A stretch of 64,000 nucleotides of DNA from Gilliamella sp. wkB112 (GCF_001690685.1 NZ_LZGL01000013.1:124001-188000); one strand, 5' to 3'; positions 19,015 through 29,970 are shown, counted from the stretch's first letter. Numbers and translations: made by a program. Notes: generated by a model from the letters alone, not told the origin.

Positions 19015-20415
19015 TTAAAATGGTTTGCGAATATCAGTAAAATGACCAGTAATAGCCGCCGCGGCAGCCATGGCAGGACTCACTAAATGGGTTCTGGCAT
19101 CACGACCTTGCCGACCTTCAAAATTTCGGTTACTAGTTGATGCACAGCGATCGCCTGGTGCCAATTTATCATCATTCATAGCCAAACACATAGAGCAGCC
19201 CGGCAATCGCCATTCAAAACCTGCATCAGTAAAAATTTTATCTAAACCTTCCGCTTCAGCTTGTAATCTTACTGGCCCTGATCCAGGAACAACTAAAGCT
19301 TGTACACCTTCGGCTACTTTACGCCCTTTAGCTACTCTAGCCGCAGCACGTAAATCTTCAATTCTTGAGTTAGTACAAGAACCTATAAATACCTTATTGA
19401 TTTTAATATCAGTCATTTTGGTACCAGCACTCAACCCCATATAAGTTAATGCACGTTCGGCAGAATGTTGTTGAATTATATCAGTAAAATCATTAGGATT
19501 TGGTACAGCAGAATCAATTGCAGTTACTTGCCCTGGATTGGTACCCCAAGTTACTTGTGGGGCAATATCTTTACCTTGCAAAGTAACTACTGCATCAAAA
19601 TGGGCTCCTTCATCAGTTTTCAAAGTCTTCCAGTAGGCTACTGCATCTTCAAAATCTTTACCTTTTGGTGAAAATTGACGATCTTTTAAATATTCGAAGG
19701 TGACTTCGTCAGGTGCAATGATACCCGCTTTAGCTCCCATTTCGATTGCCATATTGCATAGGGTCATTCGGCCTTCCATTGATAATGAACGAATTGCCTC
19801 ACCACAAAATTCAACCACATATCCAGTACCACCAGCACTGGTCGTTTTGCCAATAATGGCCAAAATAATATCTTTAGCAGTAATGCCGTCTGCTACTTCT
19901 CCTATGACTTCAATTTTCATAGTTTTGGCACGGCCTTGTTTCAAAGTTTGGGTCGCAAGTACATGTTCAACTTCAGAAGTACCGATACCAAACGCTAAAG
20001 CACCAAAAGCACCATGGGTAGCGGTATGTGAATCACCGCAGACAATGGTCATGCCTGGTAAAGTCATGCCTTGCTCTGGCCCAACCACATGAACAATACC
20101 TCGTAATGGGCTTTGTAAACCATATAATGACACCCCAAATTCTTTCGCGTTTTTAGCTAGTTCAGTTAATTGAATACGTGCCATTTCGCTACAAGCGCTT
20201 AAATCATTACTTTTAGTTGAAGTATTATGATCCATGGTTGCAAATGTTTTATTGGGTTGACGCACTCGGCGATTCATGGCTCGCAAACCATCAAAAGCTT
20301 GTGGCGACGTCACTTCATGAACTAAATGGCGATCAATATATAAAATGGGCGTTTCGTTAGGTGCTTCATAAACGACATGCGCATCATATAATTTTTGATA
20401 CAGTGTTTTTGACAT
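19015..20415 (-). CDS. leuC: 3-isopropylmalate dehydratase large subunit
   Basis: LeuC is the iron-sulfur aconitase-family subunit. The 466 residues include [38 protein letters not shown], the [13 protein letters not shown] cysteine and the GCSMCLAMN pair that completes the 4Fe-4S ligands. Length and motifs match E. coli LeuC. It lies between leuB and leuD in the leucine operon. Confidence 0.98.
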   Translation of the reverse strand: MSKTLYQKLYDAHVVYEAPNETPILYIDRHLVHEVTSPQAFDGLRAMNRRVRQPNKTFATMDHNTSTKSNDLSACSEMARIQLTELAKNAKEFGVSLYGLQSPLRGIVHVVGPEQGMTLPGMTIVCGDSHTATHGAFGALAFGIGTSEVEHVLATQTLKQGRAKTMKIEVIGEVADGITAKDIILAIIGKTTSAGGTGYVVEFCGEAIRSLSMEGRMTLCNMAIEMGAKAGIIAPDEVTFEYLKDRQFSPKGKDFEDAVAYWKTLKTDEGAHFDAVVTLQGKDIAPQVTWGTNPGQVTAIDSAVPNPNDFTDIIQQHSAERALTYMGLSAGTKMTDIKINKVFIGSCTNSRIEDLRAAARVAKGRKVAEGVQALVVPGSGPVRLQAEAEGLDKIFTDAGFEWRLPGCSMCLAMNDDKLAPGDRCASTSNRNFEGRQGRDARTHLVSPAMAAAAAITGHFTDIRKPF

Positions 20416-20465
20416 TGCAGGTTCCTTTCTATTTTTTTACTAAATGGTCAAGACTATCAACACTA

Positions 20466-21554
<1,089 letters not shown>

Positions 21555-21605
21555 TTAACAATTTAATTATTTTAAGTATTGTATTATTAAATTAATGCAA
21601 CACTA

Positions 21606-23153
21606 TTATTCATGATGTAATTTTTGCTTTTCTTGAGAGACCAAATTCGCTCTATACACATTATTTAAGACATTAATCAAAGCTAGAGCCGATGAGTGGA
21701 CAATATCTGTGGCTAAGCCAACACCATGGAATTTACGGCCTTTATATTCAGCAACAATATCCACTTGTCCTAAAGCATTTTCACCTTGTCCTTTAGCCGC
21801 TAATTGATATTTTACAATGGCGATTGGCTCACCAGTAATACGATTTATGGCTTGATAAACCGCATCAACTGGTCCGTTGCCGGTTGCGGCATCCGAGAAC
21901 TTTTGATCGCCAATTAATAAGCTCACTGAGGCGGTTGATACCACAGTAGATCCCGACTGCACATTAAAATAATCTAAAACATAGTGATCTTTTTCATCTT
22001 TTAATTGATTGATAAAAATTAGCGCTTCTAAATCATAATCAAACACTTGCCCTTTTTTATCAGCTAATTCTAAAAATGCTTCATACACTTGATCTAAATT
22101 ATAATCGTTGTCATGATAACCTAACTCTTCTAAACGATGTTTAACCGCCGCTCGCCCAGAACGTGAAGTTAAATTTAATTGAATTTGATTTAAGCCAATT
22201 GATTCTGGCGTCATGATTTCGTATGTTTCGCGGTTTTTTAATACTCCATCTTGGTGAATACCCGATGAGTGAGCAAAGGCATTACTACCAATAACCGCTT
22301 TATTAGCTGGAATTGGCATATTGGTAATTTGGCTAACAATTTGGCTGGTACGGTAAATTTCTTGATGATTAATATTGGTGTGGACATTTAAAATATTTTG
22401 GCGGACTTTGATGGCCATGATCACTTCTTCTAAAGCAGTATTGCCTGCGCGTTCACCCAATCCGTTCATTGCGCCTTCAACTTGTCTTGCGCCTTCTTGG
22501 ATGGCACTAATTGAATTTGCTACTGACATTCCTAAGTCATCATGACAATGCACCGAAATAATGGCTTTATCAATATTTGGCACTCGTTCAAATAAAGTAC
22601 GGATAATACCACCAAATTGATAAGGAACAGTATAACCGACAGTATCAGGAATATTGATTGTGGTAGCGCCAGCTTTGATTGCCGCTTCTACTATTTGACA
22701 TAAATGATCGATTGGAGTACGACCAGCATCTTCGCAAGAGAATTCAACATCATCGGTATAATTACGCGCCCGTTTAACACAATGAATTGCTCTCTCAACC
22801 ACATCCTCAAATGTCATTTTCAATTTATCTTTAACATGTAAATTAGAAGTGGCCATAAAAGTATGGATACGGAATTGATCGGCAACCTTTAATGCTTCAG
22901 CGGCAACATCAATATCTTTATCGATACAACGGGACAGCGCACAAACCCGACTATCTTTTACGGTTTTGGCAATGGTTTGTACTGACTCAAAATCACCCGG
23001 AGAAGAAATTGGAAAACCGACTTCCATAACATCAACGCGCATTCTTTCTAATGCTAAAGCTATTTGTAACTTTTCTTTGACACTCAAACTTGCCTGCAAT
23101 GCCTGTTCGCCATCACGTAACGTGGTGTCAAAAATTATGACTTGATCGCTCAT
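21606..23153 (-). CDS. leuA: 2-isopropylmalate synthase
   Basis: LeuA condenses acetyl-CoA with 2-ketoisovalerate, the first leucine-specific step. The 515-residue protein has the catalytic [10 protein letters not shown] motif at its start and the metal histidines in [17 protein letters not shown]-terminal LeuA dimer domain provides feedback control by leucine (from about residue 390). An AAGGA ribosome-binding site sits six bases before the ATG. Expression should be controlled by the leader peptide and attenuator immediately upstream. Confidence 0.98.
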   Translation of the reverse strand: MSDQVIIFDTTLRDGEQALQASLSVKEKLQIALALERMRVDVMEVGFPISSPGDFESVQTIAKTVKDSRVCALSRCIDKDIDVAAEALKVADQFRIHTFMATSNLHVKDKLKMTFEDVVERAIHCVKRARNYTDDVEFSCEDAGRTPIDHLCQIVEAAIKAGATTINIPDTVGYTVPYQFGGIIRTLFERVPNIDKAIISVHCHDDLGMSVANSISAIQEGARQVEGAMNGLGERAGNTALEEVIMAIKVRQNILNVHTNINHQEIYRTSQIVSQITNMPIPANKAVIGSNAFAHSSGIHQDGVLKNRETYEIMTPESIGLNQIQLNLTSRSGRAAVKHRLEELGYHDNDYNLDQVYEAFLELADKKGQVFDYDLEALIFINQLKDEKDHYVLDYFNVQSGSTVVSTASVSLLIGDQKFSDAATGNGPVDAVYQAINRITGEPIAIVKYQLAAKGQGENALGQVDIVAEYKGRKFHGVGLATDIVHSSALALINVLNNVYRANLVSQEKQKLHHE

Positions 23154-23204
23154 TGTTATTCCTTTTTATATTGGCGCTTTCACGGTATTTCATGTAGCAA
23201 AAAC

Positions 23205-23230
23205 AAAAAACCCGCACTTTAGCGCGGGTT
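23205..23230 (-). terminator. leu operon attenuator terminator
   Basis: On the minus strand AACCCGCGC and GTGCGGGTT form a 9-base stem with loop TAAA, followed by a run of six T. It lies between the leader peptide and leuA. The CCGCGC of its 5' arm (23227-23222) can instead pair with GCGCGG inside the leader-peptide reading frame (23293-23288), which gives a ready antiterminator. Confidence 0.9.
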
Positions 23231-23267
23231 CTTGTTAATTTGTCGAGTTGTTTTATAAATTATCACT

Positions 23268-23345
23268 TTACTCCACATACAAGCTATCCGCGCAAAAAGA
23301 TGCGAGGAGAAGACTGAGGCGGAGAGTAAATAATTTAATCAACAT
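23268..23345 (-). CDS. leuL: leu operon leader peptide
   Basis: A 25-codon reading frame upstream of leuA encodes MLIKLFTLRLSLLLASFCAD and five more residues. Leucine codons are concentrated as L-R-L-S-L-L-L at positions 8-14, and a GAGA Shine-Dalgarno-like element precedes the ATG. It is followed by alternative hairpins and a terminator. This fits transcriptional attenuation: ribosomes stalling on leucine codons leave GCGCGG (23293-23288) free to disrupt the terminator. The sequence is unlike the E. coli leader peptide, but such peptides are conserved only in their regulatory codons. Confidence 0.88.
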   Translation of the reverse strand: MLIKLFTLRLSLLLASFCADSLYVE

Positions 23346-23387
23346 GAAATTCTCGGATTCGAATAATTATAAAACAATTTGATGATA

Positions 23388-23416
23388 TTTTTACCAAATG
23401 ATATTAGTTGTGTCAA
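23388..23416 (-). promoter_or_regulatory. Candidate leu operon promoter
   Basis: On the minus strand TTGACA (23416-23411) is followed after 17 bases by TAAAAA (23393-23388). It lies about 45 bases upstream of the leader peptide start. The -35 is perfect and the -10 imperfect. Confidence 0.6.
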
Positions 23417-23611
23417 TGATTATTTAAAGAATAAATACTGATTAATCCAATATCATTCAAGAAGGTAATTATTAAACCAGTTTCAATGGAGGGAAGTAAG
23501 TTTATTATGATGATTTATCCCCTCTAATCACTAAGAGAATAAAATCACCATAAATTATCAATAACTCTCCATCTCCATTAAATAATTATTAAAAAATTAG
23601 TTCATTGTTAT

Positions 23612-24919
23612 TTAATTTGTTTCTGGAAGTTTAATGGTTTCTAATTTTTTAATAATAAAGATATGTGAAAGTGCTCCAATCAACGAAATGGCTGAAATGT
23701 AGCACATGGCATACGCGAAACTATTGGTATATTGTAAAATAATACCCATGATTATAGGTGTTACAATACCAGCACAATTTCCAGCAATATTGAAAAATCC
23801 ACCAACTGTTCCCATAACTTTTGCTGGTACAATATCGCTTAATAATACCCAACCAATATTAGCAAATGCATTAGCAAAGAAAGCGATAGATAGTATCCCT
23901 ATTGCAATCGCAGGATAATCTTCAAAGAAGTTCGCTAAACACATAATTCCGGCAAAACCAAGACCTAAAATTGATGGTAATTTACGAGCAAAAGTTCTAC
24001 TTTTACCTTTTTTCATTAATGCATCACTGACAAAACCACTACATAAAAGTCCAATCATTGCCATAATATAAGGGAACATTGCACCAATACCAGCTTTAGA
24101 AATAGATAAATGCAATCCTTTTTCTAAATAAACAATAAACCAAGTTAAAAAGAAATAAAGTGTTGAATTTAATGCGAATTGTGCAATACACAATCCTAAA
24201 AAATTACGTTGTTTTAATACATAGCTAATTTCTTTCCATTCAACTTTTTCTTGTTGTTTTTTGCCTTGACCAAGTCCACCACCTTGTTTGATGTATTCAA
24301 TTTCAAGTTGATTGGTTTTTGAACTGTCTAATGGGTCTCTGTAACGTATTAACCAGTAAATACCAAAAATAATACCAACGATACCACATACATAAAATGA
24401 CATTTCCCAACCGTAATTAGCAACTACAAAAGCAAGAACAGGGGTTAAACCAGCAAGCCCAATATATTGAGCACAAGCATAGAGTGCGGTAGCACTTGCA
24501 CGTTCTTGGCTAGGGAACCATGTAGAAATAATTTTAGTATTAGCTGGAAAAGAAGGTGCTTCAGCTACACCTATCAATGCACGACATAACAATAAAAATA
24601 CAAATGAAGCTATGGCTGTGGTAAATAAATGATGTGAGGCTAATCCCATTAATAGGGTGAAAATACTCCATAATACAATAGCGTACCCATATAGTTTACG
24701 AACTCCGATGCGATCAAGAACATAACCTACAGGTATCTGACTTATAACATAAGCCCAAGTAAACATTGAAAATAATAGCCCTAATTGTGATGGTGATAAT
24801 GAAAATTCACTTTGGATACTAGTGCCTGCTACTGATAAATTTGCTCTATCCATGTAGTTAATTGCTGTCACAATAAACAACAACACTAATACAAAATATC
24901 GAGATTTTGTTGCTTTCAT
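23612..24919 (-). CDS. ACS-family MFS transporter for a sugar acid
   Basis: A 435-residue major facilitator protein of the anion:cation symporter family (hexuronate ExuT, glucarate GudP, galactonate DgoT). Twelve helices are apparent. Family phrases include FIVTAINYMDRANLSVAG in helix 1, LLFSMFTWAYVISQIPVGYVLDRIGVRKLYG around helix 2, RALIGVAEAPSFPANTKIISTWFP and SDALMKKGKSRTFARK. It is the last gene of a three-gene operon with an oxidoreductase and a TIM-barrel isomerase. It probably brings in the substrate of those enzymes, most likely a hexonate or related acid; the identity is inferred. Confidence 0.87.
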   Translation of the reverse strand: MKATKSRYFVLVLLFIVTAINYMDRANLSVAGTSIQSEFSLSPSQLGLLFSMFTWAYVISQIPVGYVLDRIGVRKLYGYAIVLWSIFTLLMGLASHHLFTTAIASFVFLLLCRALIGVAEAPSFPANTKIISTWFPSQERASATALYACAQYIGLAGLTPVLAFVVANYGWEMSFYVCGIVGIIFGIYWLIRYRDPLDSSKTNQLEIEYIKQGGGLGQGKKQQEKVEWKEISYVLKQRNFLGLCIAQFALNSTLYFFLTWFIVYLEKGLHLSISKAGIGAMFPYIMAMIGLLCSGFVSDALMKKGKSRTFARKLPSILGLGFAGIMCLANFFEDYPAIAIGILSIAFFANAFANIGWVLLSDIVPAKVMGTVGGFFNIAGNCAGIVTPIIMGIILQYTNSFAYAMCYISAISLIGALSHIFIIKKLETIKLPETN

Positions 24920-24942
24920 TTTTTTTCCTTGTTTAAGTTTAT

Positions 24943-25824
24943 TTAATGCTTGTCAGGTAAACACTCATATTGAGTCATAATTTGTTTAGTTGTTTTATAT
25001 GCTTGAGAAATAACCCATTCAGGGGATTTTTCCCAATATTCAGGTCTGAAAGTTTCAATCGAAACTATGCCGTTATATCCCATTTCTTTTAAAGTAGTTA
25101 AGAAATTACCTAGATTAACTACCCCCATGTCACAAAAGCGTCTTAAAGATTGAGATAATTGTTCATCCGGAGCGTCGTCACCATTATTAATATGTACAGC
25201 GAAGACTTTATTGACTGGCACTTGTTGCATGACTGAAAAGTCATTTAAACGGTGATATAAATATAGGTTAAATGAGTCAAAAACTAAGCCCACATTATCC
25301 CTATTTACTGTTTTAACAATATTCCATGCTTGTTCAACGGTTCTAACTGAACTACGGTCAAATCCTACTAATTCAAAACACAGTTTAATACCATGAGGCA
25401 TAGCCAAGTCAGACAAATGAGTTAAGATCCTTACACAATTTTTGAAATTATCTTGCCAAGAACCTATAAAAGGACCTCCATCAGGATTTCGTTGTAAAGG
25501 AGGGACGATAATAAAATATTCTGAACCAATTGCTTTGGCTACCTCACACCCCCAAAGAAATTCTTTGATTAATTCCTGTTCTTGAACACTATTGCTACCA
25601 TCAAAAAGATTAGCAATAGTATAGAGTGCATTTAATGCATGAGGTTTAATTTTGCTTTGTTGGAAAAACTGTTTTAACTCATTAATGCTATGATCTTGTA
25701 GATAATCATGTAACATATCTAATCTTAATTCAATAAAATCAAAACCATATTTTTCGCATAGGATTAAATCATTGGCTAGAGTCGAACAATTCATTCCATT
25801 TGCTTGGTTATATCCAATTTGCAC
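24943..25824 (-). CDS. Sugar isomerase/epimerase, xylose-isomerase-like TIM barrel
   Basis: A 293-residue protein of the AP-endonuclease-family-2/xylose-isomerase-like barrel group (IolE, IolI and hydroxypyruvate isomerase type). Metal-ligand regions are recognisable: DFIELRLDM early, CFELVGFDR near residue 152, GLVFDSFNLYLYH near 190 with the Asp-x-x-His-type pair, FAVHINNGDDAP near 214 and GIVSIETFRPEYW near 250. Such enzymes rearrange or epimerise keto-sugars made by Gfo/Idh dehydrogenases, and one is encoded 9 bases upstream. The exact reaction cannot be read from sequence. Confidence 0.82.
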   Translation of the reverse strand: MQIGYNQANGMNCSTLANDLILCEKYGFDFIELRLDMLHDYLQDHSINELKQFFQQSKIKPHALNALYTIANLFDGSNSVQEQELIKEFLWGCEVAKAIGSEYFIIVPPLQRNPDGGPFIGSWQDNFKNCVRILTHLSDLAMPHGIKLCFELVGFDRSSVRTVEQAWNIVKTVNRDNVGLVFDSFNLYLYHRLNDFSVMQQVPVNKVFAVHINNGDDAPDEQLSQSLRRFCDMGVVNLGNFLTTLKEMGYNGIVSIETFRPEYWEKSPEWVISQAYKTTKQIMTQYECLPDKH

Positions 25825-25833
25825 AATAAACTC

Positions 25834-26916
25834 CTAATCTAATGGAAATTTGATAACTTTATTGTCATGAGTACTTCGATAAATTGCCTCAATAAGTTCA
25901 ACTGTTTTTAATCCGGCATTCCCATCGATGAGGGGAGGGGTATTATGAATAACTGAATTCAAAAAATCTTCAATTTGTAATTGGTGGTAATAATACATAG
26001 AATCAACACTGTTAAAAAAATCACAATCTTCTTTTTTCCAGATATCTAGCTGTTCTTGTTCTCCAGTTACGGTCCATAAATCATTGTATGGTGGTTCAGT
26101 AATAGATGAAACTCCGGCAATAAACATTGCTCCACCATCAGTTTGTACACCTACAGAAGCACCGTTATCACCATGAACATGCACCTTACCAAATAAGGCT
26201 GGATTTTGTGAATTACTAACTAATACATTACCAATACCACCATTTTTAAATTTGATAATAGCTACAGCAGTATCTTCAACTTCAATATAAGGATGATTTA
26301 AATTACGCCATACCCCATAAACTTCTTCAACTTCACCCATATACCACAACAGTAGATCGAGTTGATGTGGAGCTTGATTAACTAAAACGCCTCCACCTTC
26401 ACCTTGCCAAGTTCCACGCCAAGGGTCACTTTCATAATAGGCTTTATCTCTCCACCCAAGCATTGTCACTGTTCCGATGATAGGACGTCCAATTTTACCT
26501 TCATCAATTGCTTTTTTAATTCGTAAGCAGGGTCTATAAAAACGACGTTGACAAACAGTTCCTATTTTGGCATTTCCTTCTTTGGCAGCTGCTAAAATTG
26601 ACCTACAATCAGCCAAGTTAGAAGCTAAAGGTTTTTCAATAAGCACATGACATCCCATTTTTGAGGCAGCTATTGCAACGGATGCATGAATTGGGTGAGG
26701 AGTACAAACACTTAACATCTCAATCCCTTCGTTCGCGACCATTTGTTCAACATTATCGTAAGCTTTAACGCCATATTGTTTTGCAAAATCTTGCGCTCGT
26801 TCTAAGTTATAATCACATACTGCCGTGAATTTTGATTGTGCTAAATTCACAAAGGCCTTAGCATGAAAATGTCCTACTTTGCCACAACCTACAAGTGCTG
26901 TTTTTAATTTTCCCAT
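25834..26916 (-). CDS. Gfo/Idh/MocA-family NAD(P)-dependent oxidoreductase
   Basis: A 360-residue dehydrogenase with an N-terminal Rossmann domain (LKTALVGCGKVGHFHAKAF), the family EKPLA motif (LIEKPLASNLADC) near residue 97, and the second-domain region GGGVLVNQAPHQLDLLLWYMG, whose histidine is the usual catalytic residue. It probably oxidises a sugar, sugar acid or inositol to a keto compound. It is the first gene of the operon with the isomerase and transporter, directly downstream of two gluconate-repressor-like operator sites. Confidence 0.87.
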   Translation of the reverse strand: MGKLKTALVGCGKVGHFHAKAFVNLAQSKFTAVCDYNLERAQDFAKQYGVKAYDNVEQMVANEGIEMLSVCTPHPIHASVAIAASKMGCHVLIEKPLASNLADCRSILAAAKEGNAKIGTVCQRRFYRPCLRIKKAIDEGKIGRPIIGTVTMLGWRDKAYYESDPWRGTWQGEGGGVLVNQAPHQLDLLLWYMGEVEEVYGVWRNLNHPYIEVEDTAVAIIKFKNGGIGNVLVSNSQNPALFGKVHVHGDNGASVGVQTDGGAMFIAGVSSITEPPYNDLWTVTGEQEQLDIWKKEDCDFFNSVDSMYYYHQLQIEDFLNSVIHNTPPLIDGNAGLKTVELIEAIYRSTHDNKVIKFPLD

Positions 26917-26931
26917 AGTTATACAACCCCA

Positions 26932-26947
26932 TTGTTACCAGTAACTT
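26932..26947. promoter_or_regulatory. GntR/IdnR-type operator, promoter-proximal site
   Basis: The 16-base site contains GTTAC-CA-GTAAC and matches the E. coli gluconate-repressor operator ATGTTACCGGTAACAT at 13 of 16 positions, counting by eye. It lies 16 bases upstream of the oxidoreductase start. The stretch 26917-27236 between this operon and nfsB contains no gene; it holds this site and a second one at 27009. Confidence 0.55.
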
Positions 26948-27008
26948 TTCAAAATAATATTACCTTTAATTTAGGTGCTTATTATTGATTAATTTAATTT
27001 TAAATTAT

Positions 27009-27024
27009 TTGATACCGGTCACAT
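27009..27024. promoter_or_regulatory. GntR/IdnR-type operator, distal site
   Basis: TTGATACCGGTCACAT also matches the ATGTTACCGGTAACAT consensus at 13 of 16 positions and keeps the central ACCGGT. The distance of 77 bases from the proximal site is a whole number of helical turns to within one or two bases, as suits a looping LacI-family repressor. Confidence 0.5.
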
Positions 27025-27236
27025 TTTTAAAAATTAACCAAATAATTTTTTAATAGATAACAATTTTAGTTAAAAGCTAAGTATTGTTGTGTAATATTTA
27101 ATTGAATGTATTTATAGAGTTAATCTTATTTTAAGATGTTATTAAAATATTAATTATTGCTTCTTATTGTAATAATAAGTTGAGTGATGCATTTTTCGAA
27201 TTATAATGAACATCTACTATTAACGGAGACATAATC

Positions 27237-27881
27237 ATGAATATTGTCGAAATTTCACAGCAACGTTATACCACCAAGCATTATGATAAAACTAAAAAAA
27301 TTCCAGCTGATAAAATCGAACAACTGTTAACCGTGTTAAGAAATAGTCCCTCATCAGTTAATTCACAGCCTTGGCATTTTTTTGTGATTGATAATGAAAC
27401 AGCCAAAAATAAGATCTTACCGGCAATTGCTGAGTTTAATCACCCACGAGTTGCGGATTCTTCCCATACTATCGTCTTTTGTGTTAAAACCTCTTTAGAT
27501 GATGCCCATTTAGTTAATCTCCTTAATCAGGAAGATAAAGATGGTCGCTTACCTTCGGTAGATCTTAAAAAAGCCCAAGATGAAGGTAGACGTTATTTTG
27601 TCAAGCTCAATAGTTCAACGCCTGAAGCGCAACTTTGTTGGGAAAGTAAACAAGCCTACATAGCATTAGGGCAATTATTGTTTGCCGCTGCGGCAATTGG
27701 TGTTGATTCTACTGCGGTTGAAGGTTATGACTCAGCGAAAATGGATGAGATTTTAGGTCTTAAACAAAAGGGGCTAAAAAGTATCGTGGTAGCGACATTA
27801 GGTTATCGAGCAGAAAATGATGGTAATGCGCACCGACCAAAATCACGCCTTCCTAAAGAACAGATTTTTACTTTTTTATAA
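27237..27881 (+). CDS. nfsB: Oxygen-insensitive NAD(P)H nitroreductase / dihydropteridine reductase
   Basis: A 214-residue FMN flavoprotein close to E. coli NfsB (217 residues). Features are the N-terminal FMN-phosphate region RYTTKHYD, PSSVNSQPWHFFV, the substrate-side loops, QAYIALGQLLFAAAAIGVDS, and the C-terminal FMN contact GYRAENDGNAHRPKSRLP. It reduces nitroaromatics and quinones by two-electron transfer in the cytoplasm. It is a single gene with an ATTAACGGAGACATA ribosome-binding region. Confidence 0.93.
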   Translation: MNIVEISQQRYTTKHYDKTKKIPADKIEQLLTVLRNSPSSVNSQPWHFFVIDNETAKNKILPAIAEFNHPRVADSSHTIVFCVKTSLDDAHLVNLLNQEDKDGRLPSVDLKKAQDEGRRYFVKLNSSTPEAQLCWESKQAYIALGQLLFAAAAIGVDSTAVEGYDSAKMDEILGLKQKGLKSIVVATLGYRAENDGNAHRPKSRLPKEQIFTFL

Positions 27882-28160
27882 TATTACCGAACCATAGTTA
27901 GCAATTAACCTTTTTAAGTATAGTTTTAACATTCAGGTTATATTCAGAAGTTTAGTTGCTAACCTTAATCTTCACACTTTATAAAACTGTTACTTTATGG
28001 GTTAAATGATTTTGACTTTGTATAAGTTTATATGGCAAATCTGCATGATCCGCATATTTATTCTTTAAAGCAACCCTTAGTTATCACATTATCGTGATAT
28101 TATTTCAAATAACCCTAGACCCATCTCTCAGAATCGCTACAATATAGCCCATCAATAAAT

Positions 28161-28186
28161 ATAGCAAATCATTACTGATTTGCTAT
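28161..28186 (+). promoter_or_regulatory. Hairpin in the ettA leader
   Basis: ATAGCAAATCA and its exact complement form an 11-base stem with loop TTAC, ending 29 bases before the ettA start codon. No T-run follows, so it is more likely an mRNA leader structure than a terminator. Confidence 0.4.
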
Positions 28187-28215
28187 TGGTTAACAAAAAA
28201 ACGAGTAAGGTTTTT

Positions 28216-29883
28216 ATGGCGCAATATGTTTATACCATGAATAGAGTTGGGAAGATTGTTCCTCCTAAACGCTATATTTTAAAAGATATTTCTTTGAGTT
28301 TTTTCCCCGGTGCCAAGATTGGGGTGCTGGGTTTAAATGGTGCAGGTAAATCCACTTTATTACGCATAATGGCAGGTGTGGACACTGAGATTGAAGGTGA
28401 AGCTCGACCACAGCCTGATATTAAAATTGGTTATTTACCTCAAGAACCTAAACTTGATCCTAAACAGACTGTGCGTGAAGCGGTTGAACAAGCGGTAGGT
28501 GGTGCAAAACAAGCACTTGCGCGTTTAGATGAGGTTTATGCTGCTTATGCCGATCCTGATGCTGATTTTGATAAGTTAGCCAAAGAGCAAGCTGAACTTG
28601 AAGCCATTATTCAAGCGCAAGATGCCCATAACTTAGACAATCAACTGGAACGGGCCGCGGATGCATTACGTTTACCAGATTGGGATGCCAAAATTGAAAC
28701 ACTCTCTGGTGGTGAACGCCGTCGTGTAGCAATTTGTCAATTATTGCTTGAAAAACCAGATATGTTATTGATCGATGAACCGACTAACCATTTAGATGCA
28801 GAATCGGTAGCATGGTTGGAACGTTTTTTACATGATTATGAAGGCACCGTTGTCGCCGTAACCCATGACCGTTACTTTTTAGATAATGTCGCGGGTTGGA
28901 TTTTAGAACTTGACCGTGGTGAAGGTATTCCTTGGGAAGGTAACTATTCATCTTGGTTAGAGCAAAAAGATCAGCGTTTAGCACAAGAAGCGGCAACCGA
29001 ATCTGCACGGCGTAAATCGATTGAAAAAGAACTCGAATGGGTGCGTCAAAATCCGAAAGGTCGCCAAGCGAAGAGCAAAGCTCGTTTAGCGCGTTTTGAA
29101 GAGTTAAATAGCAACGATTACCAAAAACGTAATGAAACTAACGAACTGTTTATTCCACCAGGGCAACGTTTGGGTGATAAAGTGATTGAAGTGAGTAACC
29201 TCACTAAATCCTATGGTGACCGAGTACTGATTGACAATCTTTCGTTTAGTATTCCCAAAGGCGCAATTGTTGGGATTATTGGTCCCAATGGTGCCGGTAA
29301 ATCGACCTTATTTAGAATGTTATCCGGTAAAGAGCAACCCGATTCAGGCACGATTATTTTAGGTGATACCGTACAATTAGCGTCAGTTGATCAGTTCCGT
29401 GACAGTATGGATGATAGCAAGACTGTTTGGGACGAAATCTCCAATGGTCAAGATATTATGCGTATCGGTAATTTTGAAATCCCAAGCCGAGCTTATGTTG
29501 GACGCTTTAACTTTAAAGGTGTCGATCAACAAAAACGTGTGGGTGAACTGTCTGGCGGTGAACGTGGACGGGTGCATTTAGCTAAATTATTACAAGTTGG
29601 TGGCAACGTATTGTTACTCGACGAACCAACTAATGATTTAGATGTTGAAACCTTACGTGCACTAGAAAACGCCTTGTTAGAGTTTCCGGGCTGTGCGTTA
29701 GTGATTTCACATGACCGCTGGTTCCTTGACCGTATAGCGACTCATATTTTAGATTACCAAGATGAAGGGCATGTTGAATTCTTTGAAGGTAATTTCACCG
29801 AATATGAAGAATGGAAAAAACGTACGCTTGGTGCCGAAGCCTTAGAGCCAAAACGCGCTAAATATAAACGAATCACCAAATAG
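28216..29883 (+). CDS. ettA: EttA, energy-dependent translational throttle ABC-F protein
   Basis: EttA binds the ribosomal E site and gates entry into elongation according to the ADP/ATP ratio. The ATG at 28216, with AAGG six bases upstream, gives 555 residues, the same as E. coli EttA; twelve codons open upstream are not needed. Two ABC cassettes are seen: GLNGAGKSTLLRIM / [15 protein letters not shown] / MLLIDEPTNHLD and GPNGAGKSTLFRML / LSGGERGRVHLAKLL / VLLLDEPTNDLD. The P-site tRNA interaction motif linker lies between them (RRKSIEKELEWVRQNPKGRQAKSKARLARFEEL, described here by its parts). Confidence 0.97.
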   Translation: MAQYVYTMNRVGKIVPPKRYILKDISLSFFPGAKIGVLGLNGAGKSTLLRIMAGVDTEIEGEARPQPDIKIGYLPQEPKLDPKQTVREAVEQAVGGAKQALARLDEVYAAYADPDADFDKLAKEQAELEAIIQAQDAHNLDNQLERAADALRLPDWDAKIETLSGGERRRVAICQLLLEKPDMLLIDEPTNHLDAESVAWLERFLHDYEGTVVAVTHDRYFLDNVAGWILELDRGEGIPWEGNYSSWLEQKDQRLAQEAATESARRKSIEKELEWVRQNPKGRQAKSKARLARFEELNSNDYQKRNETNELFIPPGQRLGDKVIEVSNLTKSYGDRVLIDNLSFSIPKGAIVGIIGPNGAGKSTLFRMLSGKEQPDSGTIILGDTVQLASVDQFRDSMDDSKTVWDEISNGQDIMRIGNFEIPSRAYVGRFNFKGVDQQKRVGELSGGERGRVHLAKLLQVGGNVLLLDEPTNDLDVETLRALENALLEFPGCALVISHDRWFLDRIATHILDYQDEGHVEFFEGNFTEYEEWKKRTLGAEALEPKRAKYKRITK

Positions 29884-29899
29884 TTATCTTCATCAATTG

Positions 29900-29919
29900 C
29901 CGCCGATATTATTCGGCGG
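29900..29919 (+). terminator. Hairpin after ettA
   Basis: CCGCCGA and TCGGCGG form a 7-base GC-rich stem with a six-base loop, 17 bases past the ettA stop. A T-rich tract appears only 12 bases later, so intrinsic termination would be imperfect. Confidence 0.45.
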
Positions 29920-29970
29920 ATACCCATATTGTTTTTATTAATATCATGTGATTATTTTTTAAGAGTACTA

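Noticed and set aside
19070-19444. 124-codon open frame opposite leuC
   Set aside because: It is fully antisense to leuC, has no ribosome-binding site, and its composition is what the complement of a conserved gene gives.
23346-23370. tRNA-like T-loop text GATTCGAAT upstream of leuL
   Set aside because: No acceptor, D or anticodon arm can be folded around it; it is part of the leu leader region.
28020-28085. Small 20-codon frame between nfsB and ettA
   Set aside because: No ribosome-binding site, no regulatory codon pattern, random composition.
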